Assembly (NCBI RefSeq): GCF_947493595.1
Contig: NZ_CANLRL010000006.1
Coordinates: 124,001 to 188,000, forward strand
Reading direction: 5' to 3'
Length of the DNA: 64,000 nt
Source: an uncultured Shimia sp.
Lineage (GTDB): Bacteria > Pseudomonadota > Alphaproteobacteria > Rhodobacterales > Rhodobacteraceae
The stretch's first letter is position 1. Every line of letters begins with the position of its first letter. Below are positions 1 through 9,549 of the stretch, one piece after another. A model generated the notes under the pieces. It searched no databases, was not told the DNA's origin, and was given only the letters and a program-made list of their open reading frames with translations. A program made the position numbers and the translations under genes.

Positions 1-280
1 CTTGCCGGCAGCCATTGATCAAAATGTCGATCTGATCAAAGGCGTCAATCGTGGCGGAGATCAGATTGTTGATCGTGAGCTTTTCACGCAGGTCGCCAGC
101 GAAATACCGCACATTGCCCTCTTCAGGGCGCTCTCCAAATTCAGCGCACAGGCTCTTTTCATCCACATCGGCAAACATGACATTAGCGCCATGGTCCGCA
201 AAGTGTCGCCCCACTGCCAGACCAATACCGTTGGCAGAGCCGGTGATAATGGCGGTTTTACCCGCGATATTAAAAGACAT
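1..280 (-). CDS. SDR family oxidoreductase (3' end cut by window edge)
   Basis: Reads leftward from an ATG at 280 and runs off the window, so only about 93 N-terminal residues are visible. They begin MSFNIAGKTAIITG and continue with the glycine-rich TGxxxGIG motif of short-chain dehydrogenases at about residues 13-20. An acidic NVMFADVDE strand end suggests NAD preference. Further on are a GDL element and DILING in place of the usual NNAG. The catalytic YxxxK lies outside the window, so substrate and activity cannot be judged. Confidence 0.85.
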   Translation of the reverse strand, partial: MSFNIAGKTAIITGSANGIGLAVGRHFADHGANVMFADVDEKSLCAEFGERPEEGNVRYFAGDLREKLTINNLISATIDAFDQIDILINGCRQ

Positions 281-325
281 CTACGATCCCCATCACACTG
301 TCCGTGAGCCTACACCAGCTCTGTG

Positions 326-1309
326 TCACCCTCTGGCCCGCGTAGGGCGCTGTGCATGCAATACCTTGAAACGGGTGTCCCCGGCAACGGCCTCGACAGA
401 TTGGAACGCATCCTGAAGCGTCGCCTCATAAGGCAGGTGACGGTTGGCGACCATCCAAAGATGCCCAGAGGGCGCCAGCATCTTGGCCGCAGCGCGGATA
501 AAGCTCTCTCCCAAAGCGGGCTCTGCCTTCCGGCCAGTGTGAAACGGCGGGTTCATCACAACCGTATCCACACGGTGGCCTGGCTTGAAGTTGGTGGCGT
601 CCGCCCAATGAAATTGTGCGCGCGGATCGCTCAGGTTTTCCTTGGCACATTCCAGCGCCACATGATCCGCCTCAACCAGATGCAACACATCAAACGCCTG
701 ACGCGCGGCCATCTCACAAGAGAGATAGCCCCATCCGGCCCCCAGATCCGCCACAACCCGCCCCAGTTTGGGCGGCAAAGCCGCTGCCAACATCTTGGAC
801 GCCGGGTCCACACCGTCTGCGCTGAACACGCCCGGACGGGTGATAAATCGATTTTCTATTTTTGCGGGGGCGCCTGCCAGCCAGTCGTCAAACGCACCGC
901 CTTCAAACCAAAACAAGCGCCCATGGGATTTGGCAAAACTGCCCAATACATCGGCCCGCTTTCGACACTCTTTATAAAGCCCGTCAATGCCGTCGGTTTT
1001 CTGCCCATCCACAATGACAAGGTCTGCACACCTAGAAGCCCGCGCTATCAAATCCCGTGCCAGTGCCTTGGCACGCGGCAACACCACAACGGCGGCAGCG
1101 TAGCGACCTTCTTCAGCAACATCAGCGTCGTAGCCGACGCTAGAAAAGGCATCAAAATCGGGCTTCAGATGCTGAATCACATGCACCTGCACACGCGGCA
1201 AAGCGCTCAGGTCAAAGCCAACACGCGGCGCAAACACAGCAATCCGTCCGTCAGACGGCAAGGACAGGCCGTAGTCTTCTACAGCCAGTGACAATCGGGA
1301 ATGGGACAT
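326..1309 (-). CDS. RsmC-like class I SAM-dependent methyltransferase
   Basis: A 327-residue protein with a degenerate N-terminal half and a C-terminal Rossmann methyltransferase half. Motif I is DLGAGWGYLS and the catalytic motif is NPPF (VVMNPPFHTG), which is typical of exocyclic amino-group N-methyltransferases such as RsmC and RlmG acting on guanine N2 of rRNA. Length and two-half layout fit RsmC (16S rRNA m2G1207). The exact target base is inferred from family only. The stop lies about 45 bases before the SDR start on the same strand, so the two may be cotranscribed. Confidence 0.8.
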   Translation of the reverse strand: MSHSRLSLAVEDYGLSLPSDGRIAVFAPRVGFDLSALPRVQVHVIQHLKPDFDAFSSVGYDADVAEEGRYAAAVVVLPRAKALARDLIARASRCADLVIVDGQKTDGIDGLYKECRKRADVLGSFAKSHGRLFWFEGGAFDDWLAGAPAKIENRFITRPGVFSADGVDPASKMLAAALPPKLGRVVADLGAGWGYLSCEMAARQAFDVLHLVEADHVALECAKENLSDPRAQFHWADATNFKPGHRVDTVVMNPPFHTGRKAEPALGESFIRAAAKMLAPSGHLWMVANRHLPYEATLQDAFQSVEAVAGDTRFKVLHAQRPTRARG

Positions 1310-1336
1310 TTTATGCGGTGAACCGGGCAGCCCCGG

Positions 1337-1675
1337 TCACTCCTTCTCCATCGTGCACTGCAGGGGATGCTGATGGCGCTGCGCCAAATCCATCACCTGA
1401 GTGACCTTGGTTTCTGCAATTTCGTGACTGAACACACCCACAACCGCCACACCTTTTTTGTGCACGGTGAGCATGATCTCAAACGCTTGCGCATGGGTCA
1501 TCGAGAAGAACCGCTCCAGCACAAGCACCACAAACTCCATTGGTGTATAGTCATCGTTGAGCAACATCACCTTATAAAGCGGCGGCTTTTTGGTGCGCGT
1601 ACGTGTCTCCAGCGCGACACCCAGATCGCCGCCATCATCGTCGCCCATGCTCATGTTCATCGTCTGCAATGGCAT
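1337..1675 (-). CDS. clpS: ATP-dependent Clp protease adaptor ClpS
   Basis: A 112-residue adaptor that delivers N-end-rule substrates to ClpAP. The ClpS core is clear: [17 protein letters not shown], then a helix with [17 protein letters not shown], and [12 protein letters not shown]. The frame stays open upstream to 1888, but the ATG at 1675 gives the usual ClpS length with a short acidic flexible N-terminus. The longer version would overlap the divergent HAD gene that starts at 1763. An ATG at 1729 is another possible start. Confidence 0.92.
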   Translation of the reverse strand: MPLQTMNMSMGDDDGGDLGVALETRTRTKKPPLYKVMLLNDDYTPMEFVVLVLERFFSMTHAQAFEIMLTVHKKGVAVVGVFSHEIAETKVTQVMDLAQRHQHPLQCTMEKE

Positions 1676-1762
1676 ATTCACAAGAATCCGGTTTGTGGTT
1701 TGCTGTTTATATAGCCTGAAGTTGGCCATAGAAAAGAGGTCAGGAACAATCGGATCTTTTTC

Positions 1763-2464
1763 ATGCCCAAGACCCTCACAACTGTTGCCTTTGATGCAGA
1801 TGACACACTTTGGCACACAGACCGGTTTTTCCGTCTGACCCAAGCCAAATTTGCGGAGCTTCTTGCGGACTTTACGGAACCGGACCAACTCGAGGAACGA
1901 CTGTTAGCGGCAGAGCGGCGCAATGTTGGGCACTACGGGTTCGGCACCAAGGGATTTGTCCTCTCAATGATCGAAACCGCCATCGAGGTCACCGAAGAAC
2001 GTGTCCCAGCATCGGTGATTGCCGAACTGATGGCTTGTGGTCGAGACATGCTGCAGCACCCCATCGAGTTACTCCCGCACGCAAGGGAAGTAATTGAAAC
2101 TCTGTCAAAAACCCATCGATTGTTGCTCATCACCAAGGGCGACCTGCTCGACCAGGAACGCAAAGTTGCCCAATCCGGTCTGGGTGAGGCATTTGAGTGG
2201 GTTGAGATTGTCAGTCACAAAACTGCCAACACCTACACAAGAGCGTTTAACACCTACGCAGACGGTCCAGATCGCGCCCTGATGGTTGGCGACTCAATGA
2301 AATCCGATATTGTGCCTTCCCTGTCTGTCGGCAGCTGGGCTGCGCATGTCCCCAATGGCCCAGCTTGGGTGTTGGAGCAGGCGGAAACACCAACAGACAA
2401 CCCCCGATTTGTGGCGCTTTCGTCACTGTCAGAAATTTTGCCGCTGGTTGAAGAGATTGGCTAA
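1763..2464 (+). CDS. HAD family hydrolase
   Basis: A 233-residue haloacid-dehalogenase-type phosphatase. Motif I is DADDTLW near residue 11, where the first Asp is the nucleophile. Motif II is the Thr in LLLITKGD, a Lys follows in [10 protein letters not shown], and motif III is [11 protein letters not shown] helical cap lies between motifs I and II, as in subfamily I enzymes. The substrate cannot be read from the sequence. It is divergent from clpS with less than 90 bases between the chosen starts. Confidence 0.85.
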   Translation: MPKTLTTVAFDADDTLWHTDRFFRLTQAKFAELLADFTEPDQLEERLLAAERRNVGHYGFGTKGFVLSMIETAIEVTEERVPASVIAELMACGRDMLQHPIELLPHAREVIETLSKTHRLLLITKGDLLDQERKVAQSGLGEAFEWVEIVSHKTANTYTRAFNTYADGPDRALMVGDSMKSDIVPSLSVGSWAAHVPNGPAWVLEQAETPTDNPRFVALSSLSEILPLVEEIG

Positions 2465-2655
2465 GCGCGTCACAAAGCAGGTGTAGCGGCCAGCCACACT
2501 TTGGCCACAACATCTACTCCCCCACCTGAACAAGCCACTCCAAATCTGCAGAAACACACGCTTTATTCGTTTCCAACCCTGTGTTACGCTTCCTGTAATA
2601 ATAATTGGTCAGACCGGAAAACCGGCGGCCTGAGGCAGAAAAAAGAGCAGTTCAC

Positions 2656-4065
2656 ATGAAGGCGCGGCGCATTCAGCCGGCCCGTTTCGGGCTATTTTTG
2701 GCGACACTGGCATTCTGTTCGGTGTTGACCCCCATGGTGTCTTTGGCAGCACCTTACGCAGCAATGGTGATTGACGCGCGGGACGGCAAAGTCCTGCACA
2801 GTCGCAATGCCGATACCCGATTGCACCCCGCCTCCCTGACCAAGATGATGACTCTCTACATTGCCATGGAAGCGGTGGAGAACGGCGAGATCAGCTTGGA
2901 CACCAAGGTCAAAATCTCCAAAAATGCCGCCGCCGAACCACCTTCCAAACTGGGTTTGCAGGCCGGTCAGCGCATTGCGCTACGTTATCTCATCCGTGCG
3001 GCTGCCGTAAAATCCGCAAACGATGCTGCCACGGCCATTGGCGAGGCCATCGAGGGATCTGAGGCCGCTTTTGCCCGGCGCATGAACCGCACCGCCAAAG
3101 CGCTTGGCATGTCCAACACCACGTTCAAAAACATGCATGGTTTGACCCAGAGCGGGCACATGTCCACCGCACGTGACATGACCACGCTGGGCCGCCACGT
3201 GCTTTATGACTACCCGGACTATTATAACCTCTTCTCTCGCCGCTCGACCAGCGCAGGCATCAAGACCGTCAACAACACCAACCGCCGCCTTCTGGCTGCC
3301 TACAAAGGCGCAGATGGTATCAAAACCGGATACACCCGCGCCGCGGGCTTCAACCTTGTGGCCTCCGCAGAACGCGGCAACAAACGCGTGATCGCCACCG
3401 TGTTTGGCGGACGCTCGACCGCCACTCGCAATGCCAAAGTAGCAGAATTGCTGGATCTCGGCTTCAACCGATCCGCCAGCCGTGTCGCTTTGCGCAAACC
3501 TGGCTTGCCCGCCTACCAAGGCAAAACGCAGCCTGTAACCGGTAAAACAATCCGCGTGGCAACCGCCGTGAAAAAGTCGTTGCGCCCGGTCCTGCGCCCA
3601 ACCGCCGCCACAGAAGACCAACCTTCCGCAGTTGTCGCCGCCGCCATGTCAGAGGCCACAGTCACCACAGAAACCTCGGTTGTGGCGGAAGCCACAATCA
3701 TCGAGCACGACATTCAATCCGCTCTGTTGCAAGCCCAAGACAACACCGGCGTGACCCTGGTCAGCCTCCAAGAAGAGCCGACACCGCCACCGCAACCCAA
3801 GGTCGTGACCCGCATCTCCACCGCGGGCGGACGTCACTGGGGCATCAACGTTGGGCGCTACAACAGCCGTTTTGCCGCCGAAAAGATGCTGCTCAAGACC
3901 GCCCTAGCAGAGATGGCCACGCTGGATGGCAGTTTGCGCAAAGTCGTCAAAAACTCCCGTGGCTTTGAGGCCAACTTCCTTGGCATGTCCAAAGAAACGG
4001 CGGACTTGGCATGTCGCCGCCTGCAAGCGCGCCAGATCACCTGCTATACACTGGGCCCAGGTTAA
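2656..4065 (+). CDS. D-alanyl-D-alanine carboxypeptidase with C-terminal SPOR domain
   Basis: A 469-residue periplasmic penicillin-binding protein of the PBP5/6 type (peptidase S11), which trims the terminal D-Ala of peptidoglycan stem peptides. A signal peptide covers about residues 1-32 and ends near SLAAP. The catalytic motifs are SLTK (SxxK), SAND (SxN) and KTGYT (KTG). After residue about 310 comes a low-complexity linker rich in Ala, Thr and Val, and the last 75 residues resemble a SPOR domain (GINVGRYNSRFAAEKML), which would direct it to denuded glycan at the septum. An in-frame start at 2605 is possible, but ATG 2656 places the signal peptide correctly. A strong terminator follows. 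Confidence 0.9.
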   Translation: MKARRIQPARFGLFLATLAFCSVLTPMVSLAAPYAAMVIDARDGKVLHSRNADTRLHPASLTKMMTLYIAMEAVENGEISLDTKVKISKNAAAEPPSKLGLQAGQRIALRYLIRAAAVKSANDAATAIGEAIEGSEAAFARRMNRTAKALGMSNTTFKNMHGLTQSGHMSTARDMTTLGRHVLYDYPDYYNLFSRRSTSAGIKTVNNTNRRLLAAYKGADGIKTGYTRAAGFNLVASAERGNKRVIATVFGGRSTATRNAKVAELLDLGFNRSASRVALRKPGLPAYQGKTQPVTGKTIRVATAVKKSLRPVLRPTAATEDQPSAVVAAAMSEATVTTETSVVAEATIIEHDIQSALLQAQDNTGVTLVSLQEEPTPPPQPKVVTRISTAGGRHWGINVGRYNSRFAAEKMLLKTALAEMATLDGSLRKVVKNSRGFEANFLGMSKETADLACRRLQARQITCYTLGPG

Positions 4066-4096
4066 CCAGGTTAAAAAGACAACCAACTAGAAACGA

Positions 4097-4129
4097 AAAG
4101 ACCGTCGCAGCCCCTGCGACGGTCTTTTT
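4097..4129. terminator. bidirectional Rho-independent terminator
   Basis: A perfect 10-bp stem GACCGTCGCA/TGCGACGGTC around a short loop, flanked by AAAA on the left and TTTTT on the right. It therefore ends transcripts from the carboxypeptidase (plus) and from ccoS (minus), which converge here. Confidence 0.85.
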
Positions 4130-4149
4130 CATTGTGGCTTCAGGAAAAT

Positions 4150-4308
4150 CTAGACCTTAGGCTTGTCGTCATACTGACCCGACAAAATGCGCTGTGCATC
4201 CCCTTCCGGATCATTATACTGATCAGATCGCACTGTGTAGACAAATGCGACCAAACCAACGCCCCCCAAAAACAACGAAATTGGAATCAGATAAGACAGA
4301 ACTTGCAT
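4150..4308 (-). CDS. ccoS: cbb3-type cytochrome oxidase assembly protein CcoS
   Basis: A 52-residue single-span membrane protein beginning MQVLSYLIPISLFLGGVG, with one N-terminal transmembrane helix and then YTVRSDQYNDPEGDAQRIL. The xxSxQYDDPEGDAxRIL stretch is the CcoS signature. It is required for cofactor insertion into the cbb3 oxidase. Its ATG is one base after the ccoI stop (TGACATG), with GAGGA as ribosome binding site inside the end of ccoI, so it is the last gene of ccoGHIS. Confidence 0.93.
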   Translation of the reverse strand: MQVLSYLIPISLFLGGVGLVAFVYTVRSDQYNDPEGDAQRILSGQYDDKPKV

Positions 4309-4309
4309 G

Positions 4310-6499
4310 TCATCCTCTCAGGCGCAGGGCGTTTAGGGAAACTGTAATCGAAGACGTGGACATCGCCAACGCAGCAATCAACGGCGTTGCCAGACCTGCC
4401 ACGGCCAAAGGCACCGCGACGATGTTGTAGACCGTCGCAATTTGGAAGTTTTCACGGATACGTTTGATCGCGCTCTTGGCAACATCCACCGAATCCGGAA
4501 TCGGCGAGAGGTCGCCCCCCAAAAGGACAATGTCAGACGCCACACGGGCCGCGTCCAACGCCGAGGCTGGTGAAATTGACACATGCGCCGAAGCAAGCGC
4601 CGCGGTGTCATTGAGACCATCGCCAACCATCAGCACAAAATGTCCGTCTGCCGCTAAGGTCTGCACACGCTTGGCTTTGTCTTCCGGCAAAGCTTCGGCC
4701 ACCCATTTGGCAATGCCCAACCGGTCCGCCAGGCTTTCCACCGCACCGGTGGTGTCACCGGACATCAAGATCACCTCTTTGCCCGCTGCCTGCAGCGCCT
4801 TCACACAGGCCTCTGCACCATCGCGCAACGAGTCGGCAAAATAGAACCCAACGGGTGTGCCCTCCCCCACGCTCAAAAACGCGGCTGTCTGGGCCCCTGC
4901 CTTGGCGCCAACCCAGGCCGGGCGTCCCAGCCGCACCAACACGCCATCCAACATGCCTTGTGTGCCATAACCCGGCACCTCTTCAATTTCGCTCACCCGC
5001 GCCGGACGCACACCGGCCGCTTGCGCGGCTTTGGTGATCGCCGAACTCAGCGGATGCGCCGAGGCCATGGACAGCGCCAGCGCTACGGAGAGGGCTTTTT
5101 CTTCAAGTGTCTCAAGATTGATCAGTTCCGGCGCACCCGCTGTCAGCGTCCCTGTTTTGTCAAACACAACGGTGTCGACTTCTGCCAAACGCTCCAACGC
5201 GGTGCTGTGTTTGATCAGCATCCCTTTGCGGAACAGCCGTCCCGAAGCAGCAGTCGTCACCGCAGGCACAGCCAGTCCCAGCGCACAGGGGCAGGTGATG
5301 ATCAAGACAGCCGCCGCGATGTTCAGCGCTGTGCGCATGTCAAACGTAAACAGATACCAGCCAAGAAAGCTCAGAGCAGACAGGATATGCACACCTGGTG
5401 CATAGAGTCTTGCGGCCTTATCGGCCAAAGACGTGTAATTTGACCGGCCAGACTCCGCAACCGCCACCAGATCCGCCATTCGGTGCAGACTTGTCTGTTC
5501 ACCCACCGCGGTCGCGCGGATCATCAATGGCCCTGTCAGGTTCACTTCCCCCGCGCTCACCGCTTGGCCAGGCTCCGCAAACACAGGCAAAGTTTCCCCG
5601 GTCAGCAAGGACCGATCCAGTTCTGACCGCCCTTCGACAATCTCGCCATCCACAGGCATACGTCCACCCGGCTTCACCCGGATTAAATCGCCAACGGCAA
5701 GCTCTTTCACGGCAACCGTTTCGTCTTGACCGTCCACAACCCGCACAGCGCGAGGCACTTCCAAGGCCGCCAGTTCCTCTGCCGCAGATCGGGCCACCGC
5801 CCGTGTGCGGTGATCCAGATACCGACCTGCCAGAAGAAAGAATACAAGCGTCAATGCGGCGTCAAAATAAGCATGCTCGCCTGATAGCGTGGTCTCCCAA
5901 AGCGACGTGGCTACCGCCAGCACAATTGCCAGCACAATCGGCACATCCATATTCAGGCGCTTGTGCTTCAATGCGCTCCAGGCGTGCACGAAAAACGGCT
6001 TTCCCGAAAAGGCAATCGTCGGCAGCGCAATAGCCGCAGAAATCCAGTGGAACATGTCCCGCGTGGCCGCCTCAGCACCGGACCAAACCGACACCGACAA
6101 CAGCATCACGTTCATCGATGCAAAGCCAGCCACTGCAAGTCGCATCAACAGATCGCGCCCGGCCTTGTCGTTTTGCGTCGCACTCAATGTGCCTGCATCA
6201 AGCTCGTGTGCCTCATAGCCCACTTTTTCCAGAACCGTTGCCAGCTCTTCAGCAGTCACATCAGACGCCGCTTCCACAGACGCGCGTTTGAGCGTCAGAT
6301 TTACCCGGGCCGAATGCACCCCAGGATGACCGGAAAGCGCAGTTTCCACAGTGGAAATACACGCGGCGCAATGCACGCTTGGCACGGACAAAGCGATACG
6401 CGCGTCCTCCTGCAGAGCCCGTTCTGCCAGCGCTTCCGCTGCCGGAGCGGCATCACAGGCTGGACAGGCCGAGATATTTGGGCGCATCGCCGCAGTCAT
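4310..6499 (-). CDS. ccoI: Copper-translocating P-type ATPase CcoI
   Basis: A 729-residue P1B-type ATPase that exports copper to the periplasmic side for the CuB centre of the cbb3 oxidase. An N-terminal CPAC pair (residues 12-15) precedes a heavy-metal-associated domain with HCAAC (Cys44, Cys47). The core has the ion-binding CPC motif (ITCPCALGLAVP), the phosphorylation motif DKTGTLT, a SAHPLSSAI element matching the HP nucleotide-binding motif, and MVGDGLNDTAAL. About eight membrane spans are visible. It lies 3 bases after ccoH and is translationally coupled to ccoS. Confidence 0.95.
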   Translation of the reverse strand: MTAAMRPNISACPACDAAPAAEALAERALQEDARIALSVPSVHCAACISTVETALSGHPGVHSARVNLTLKRASVEAASDVTAEELATVLEKVGYEAHELDAGTLSATQNDKAGRDLLMRLAVAGFASMNVMLLSVSVWSGAEAATRDMFHWISAAIALPTIAFSGKPFFVHAWSALKHKRLNMDVPIVLAIVLAVATSLWETTLSGEHAYFDAALTLVFFLLAGRYLDHRTRAVARSAAEELAALEVPRAVRVVDGQDETVAVKELAVGDLIRVKPGGRMPVDGEIVEGRSELDRSLLTGETLPVFAEPGQAVSAGEVNLTGPLMIRATAVGEQTSLHRMADLVAVAESGRSNYTSLADKAARLYAPGVHILSALSFLGWYLFTFDMRTALNIAAAVLIITCPCALGLAVPAVTTAASGRLFRKGMLIKHSTALERLAEVDTVVFDKTGTLTAGAPELINLETLEEKALSVALALSMASAHPLSSAITKAAQAAGVRPARVSEIEEVPGYGTQGMLDGVLVRLGRPAWVGAKAGAQTAAFLSVGEGTPVGFYFADSLRDGAEACVKALQAAGKEVILMSGDTTGAVESLADRLGIAKWVAEALPEDKAKRVQTLAADGHFVLMVGDGLNDTAALASAHVSISPASALDAARVASDIVLLGGDLSPIPDSVDVAKSAIKRIRENFQIATVYNIVAVPLAVAGLATPLIAALAMSTSSITVSLNALRLRG

Positions 6500-6502
6500 G
6501 GC

Positions 6503-6967
6503 TTAGCTCTTCTCCACACGCAGGATCACACGCTGCTCAAACGGCGTGCCGTCCAACGCAGTGGCATTCATACGAATGTTCCAATTGCCCGGCGCCAGTT
6601 CTTCACGGGCCACATAAGCTTTGCCATCAAACTGAAAGTCCGGTGTGCGGTCATCTTGAACATGGGTTGCCCGCCCAAGCACCGCATCCAGATTGGAGAC
6701 CTGAACCGGCGCACCATGTTCATCGGTGATCGACAGGATCAACAAGCCGCCTTTGGCACGGGCGCTGACATCCCAGCCCAAGGCCTCTTGCGCGTCGCGG
6801 CGCGCGTCAAAACTCTGGCTGGCGACATAGGAATTTTTGACTTCCAGCCCCGGGAACGTGGCCACCGCATTCCATGCCAAAAACATGTTCACGGAGATGA
6901 TGATGCCGAACGCTCCAACAAACACCATCAAGAAGTGTTTGCCAGTGAATTTTCTCTCAGCCATCAC
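6503..6967 (-). CDS. ccoH: cbb3 oxidase accessory protein CcoH (FixH family)
   Basis: A 154-residue FixH-like protein with one N-terminal transmembrane helix (FLMVFVGAFGIIISVNMFLAW) followed by a periplasmic beta-rich domain ending LRVEKS. The conserved WNAVATFPGLEVKNSYVASQ segment is typical. It binds the assembling oxidase and works with CcoG, CcoI and CcoS. The start overlaps the ccoG stop by four bases (ATGA). Confidence 0.93.
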   Translation of the reverse strand: MMAERKFTGKHFLMVFVGAFGIIISVNMFLAWNAVATFPGLEVKNSYVASQSFDARRDAQEALGWDVSARAKGGLLILSITDEHGAPVQVSNLDAVLGRATHVQDDRTPDFQFDGKAYVAREELAPGNWNIRMNATALDGTPFEQRVILRVEKS

Positions 6968-8388
6968 TGGCCCTTTCCATTAAATACAGTGTCTTTGTGC
7001 ACCCGGTCCCCATTGCCTGTGTCCTCAAACCAGAAGCGGAAGTTGGTCAGACTGCCATTGGCTGGCGCCGATCCCGCTGGAGCAATGACATAAACACGTT
7101 GGTTTTTCATTTGGTCCGCTGGCACATTTACGGCCTCATATGGGGTGCCTTCAAGCTGCACCCGCAAGTTTGGCTCCCCTTTCAGAGAAATCCGGAACAT
7201 GCGGTCTTCCCCATGCTTGTTGCGCAGACGCACCTCATAGGTGTTGCGAATTGAGCCATCTGACAAGGTCACAAAGGTGGGATTCCGCACCGGCGCAACG
7301 GTGGCTTCAATATCAGAGCGCATAAACAGAGCGACAACAAGCCCGATACCCACAAATGACCACAGCGATGTGTACATGATCGTACGAGGGCGGAAGATGT
7401 GTTTCCAAACGCTTTTGGGAGGATTACCTTCACGTTCCCGATCCTCATCGGAAAACGCCAGGTAATCAATCAAGCCACGTGGCTTGCCAACCTTTTCCAT
7501 CATCTCATCGCAGGCATCAATACAGAGCGCGCAAGTGATACACTCCATCTGCTGCCCGTCGCGGATGTCGATCCCAACTGGGCACACATTCACGCAGGCC
7601 ATACAGTCGATACAGTCGCCAAGTTCCGTGTCTTGGGTACGCTTGCCTTTGCCGCGCGGCTCTCCACGCCATTCGCGGTAGCCAACAGTCAAAGTGTCCT
7701 CATCCATCATCGCGGCTTGGATGCGTGGCCATGGGCAGGCGTAAATACAAATCTGCTCACGGGCAAATCCACCAAAGAAAAAGGTAGTGAACGTCAAAAC
7801 CGCAACGGTGGTATAGGCGACCGGATGTGCATTACCTGTAACAAGATCCAAAGCCAACGTCGGCGCATCGGCGAAGTAGAACACCCACGCCCCCCCTGTG
7901 GCCATCGCAATGATGAGCCAGGAAATCCATTTGGTGACCCGTAGGCGCATTTTGCGGAAGTCCATCTTCTTCTGGCGATGTAGACGCAAGCGCGCATTGC
8001 GGTCGCCCTCAATCCAGCGCTCCACGAGAATAAACAAATCCGTCCAAACCGTCTGAGGACAGGCATAGCCGCACCAGACTCGGCCCAAGGCGGATGTGAA
8101 CAAAAACAGCCCCAACCCCGCCATGATCAACAGACCTGCCACGAAGTAGAACTCATGCGGCCAAATCTCGATCATAAAAAAGAAGAACCGGCGGTTGGCG
8201 ATATCGATCAAAACCGCCTGATCCGGCAGACTTGGCCCACGGTCCCACCGCAGCATCGGCGTCAGGTAATAAATACCCAACGTGATCGCCATAATGATCC
8301 ATTTTAGATTACGAAACGGCCCATAAACGCGTTTCGGAAAAATTGGCTCTCGTGCCTCGTACAGGGACGGTGCAGGATTTTTGCTCAC
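6964..8388 (-). CDS. ccoG: Cytochrome c oxidase accessory protein CcoG (RdxA/FixG family)
   Basis: About 474 residues from a GTG at 8388. It has five or so transmembrane helices, CGYACPQTVW, and two 4Fe-4S ferredoxin motifs (CIDCMACVNVCPVGIDIRDG and CITCALCIDACD), then an Ig-like C-terminal domain. CcoG is a copper reductase needed for cbb3 oxidase biogenesis. The frame stays open to 8475, but those codons lie across the FNR dyad at 8455-8468, and the protein family normally begins close to SLYEAREPIFPKRV, so the short start is preferred. GTG at 8397 is also possible. Confidence 0.92.
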   Translation of the reverse strand: MSKNPAPSLYEAREPIFPKRVYGPFRNLKWIIMAITLGIYYLTPMLRWDRGPSLPDQAVLIDIANRRFFFFMIEIWPHEFYFVAGLLIMAGLGLFLFTSALGRVWCGYACPQTVWTDLFILVERWIEGDRNARLRLHRQKKMDFRKMRLRVTKWISWLIIAMATGGAWVFYFADAPTLALDLVTGNAHPVAYTTVAVLTFTTFFFGGFAREQICIYACPWPRIQAAMMDEDTLTVGYREWRGEPRGKGKRTQDTELGDCIDCMACVNVCPVGIDIRDGQQMECITCALCIDACDEMMEKVGKPRGLIDYLAFSDEDREREGNPPKSVWKHIFRPRTIMYTSLWSFVGIGLVVALFMRSDIEATVAPVRNPTFVTLSDGSIRNTYEVRLRNKHGEDRMFRISLKGEPNLRVQLEGTPYEAVNVPADQMKNQRVYVIAPAGSAPANGSLTNFRFWFEDTGNGDRVHKDTVFNGKGQ

Positions 8389-8454
8389 GGAATCACCCAC
8401 ATGTTTGGAGAGGAGATTTTTTCGATCTTGTCCCAACGATTGGACGTCAGAACA

Positions 8455-8468
8455 TTGACCTGTGTCAA
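8455..8468 (-). promoter_or_regulatory. FNR-type dyad upstream of ccoGHIS
   Basis: TTGACCTGTGTCAA is a perfect 5-4-5 inverted repeat matching the Fnr/FnrL consensus TTGAT-N4-ATCAA in all but the innermost bases. It sits about 67 bases upstream of the ccoG start, so oxygen-limited activation by the FnrL encoded at 14410-15150 is expected. Confidence 0.75.
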
Positions 8469-8521
8469 ATCTCACATTTGTGACTCACCTTTTACACCTT
8501 TGAGGTTAGAACCACCCTGCG

Positions 8522-9517
8522 TCAGAGTAGCTCTGCGCGCATTTGCGCAGGGGTGCGACCGGTCCAATTCTGGAACGCGCGATAGAAGGAATTGGGGTCA
8601 CGATAAGCCAGCAAATAGGAGATTTCCTCAACACTCATGTCCGCTTGACGTAAGTAATGTAAGGATAAATCAGACCGCGTGTCATCCAACACCGATTGGA
8701 AGGTCTGCCCTTCTTTGCTCAGATGGCGTTGCAAGCTGCGGCGGCTTGTCACAAGCCGGTCACTCACCGCATCCACCGACGCTTGGCCGGCCGGCAGGAG
8801 TTCCAAAAGCGCATTGCGCACCCGCACCGCCATAGACAGGTTCCGCCGATGCTCGGCCAGCTGCCGTGTCAATTCCCGCTCAAACCCAGCCCAAAGCTGC
8901 GGGTTCTCGGAGATCAACGGACGATACGCATCTTCCCGCGTCAGTGTCAGCCTTGGTCGTGGCGTGATCACTGCTTTGCGCCCGTAGTGGCGATCAAAAA
9001 CCGCCTGATCTTCCATAAAGTCCGGCACGCCAACCTCCACCGGCAGGAAATCCACCCCGGTAAACGTGCGGCACATCTCCAGAAAATAGACCATCTCAAA
9101 CGCCGCCATACATTTCGGCACATCCAGATTGGGTTCGGCCACATCAATATCCAAAACAAGATGCGACTCGGTTTCGGAAACCAAAAGCTTAATGGGTGCG
9201 ACCAAGGGCTTAAACACCGCCTTGCGCCGCAAGCCCGTGGCGATATTGGGACTGCACGAAAAGGCAAACGCAGCGGGAATGAATGGTCCGCGCGCCATTG
9301 CCTTTGCCATCTCTACCACCACTTTGGGATCGTCTATTTCTTCTGAAATCGCGTCCCAGAGCGTGAAGAACTGCTGCGCGGTGACCCCACGGTTTTCCGT
9401 GTCGAAGAGATCAACCGGCATCTGGGCACGGCGCAAAACCCGCTCCGGAGAAATCCCGGAAGACCGCAACAGACCACCTGTCGATTTGTTGACCGGATAC
9501 CGAACCAGCTTGTGCAT
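8522..9517 (-). CDS. AraC family transcriptional regulator
   Basis: A 331-residue regulator. The N-terminal two thirds match the arabinose-binding-like domain found in OruR/ArgR-type AraC proteins (opening with LRSSGISPERVLRRAQMP). The C-terminal 100 residues form the double helix-turn-helix, with VSDRLVTSRRSLQRHLSKEG and EISYLLAYRDPNSFYRAFQNWTG. It lies between the two cbb3 gene groups and reads the same way, but it has its own upstream region. Two 21-bp direct repeats lie 33 bases before its start and an FNR dyad about 220 bases before. The effector is unknown. Confidence 0.9.
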   Translation of the reverse strand: MHKLVRYPVNKSTGGLLRSSGISPERVLRRAQMPVDLFDTENRGVTAQQFFTLWDAISEEIDDPKVVVEMAKAMARGPFIPAAFAFSCSPNIATGLRRKAVFKPLVAPIKLLVSETESHLVLDIDVAEPNLDVPKCMAAFEMVYFLEMCRTFTGVDFLPVEVGVPDFMEDQAVFDRHYGRKAVITPRPRLTLTREDAYRPLISENPQLWAGFERELTRQLAEHRRNLSMAVRVRNALLELLPAGQASVDAVSDRLVTSRRSLQRHLSKEGQTFQSVLDDTRSDLSLHYLRQADMSVEEISYLLAYRDPNSFYRAFQNWTGRTPAQMRAELL

Positions 9518-9549
9518 TTGCGCCTCCCTCTAGGTGAGCTCAACATAAG

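Noticed and set aside
1676-1888. Extended ClpS with 71 more residues
   Set aside because: The extension contains no family features and would overlap the divergent HAD gene start and coding region.
8389-8475. Longer N-terminus for CcoG
   Set aside because: The added codons run through the FNR site at 8455-8468 and do not resemble the family start.
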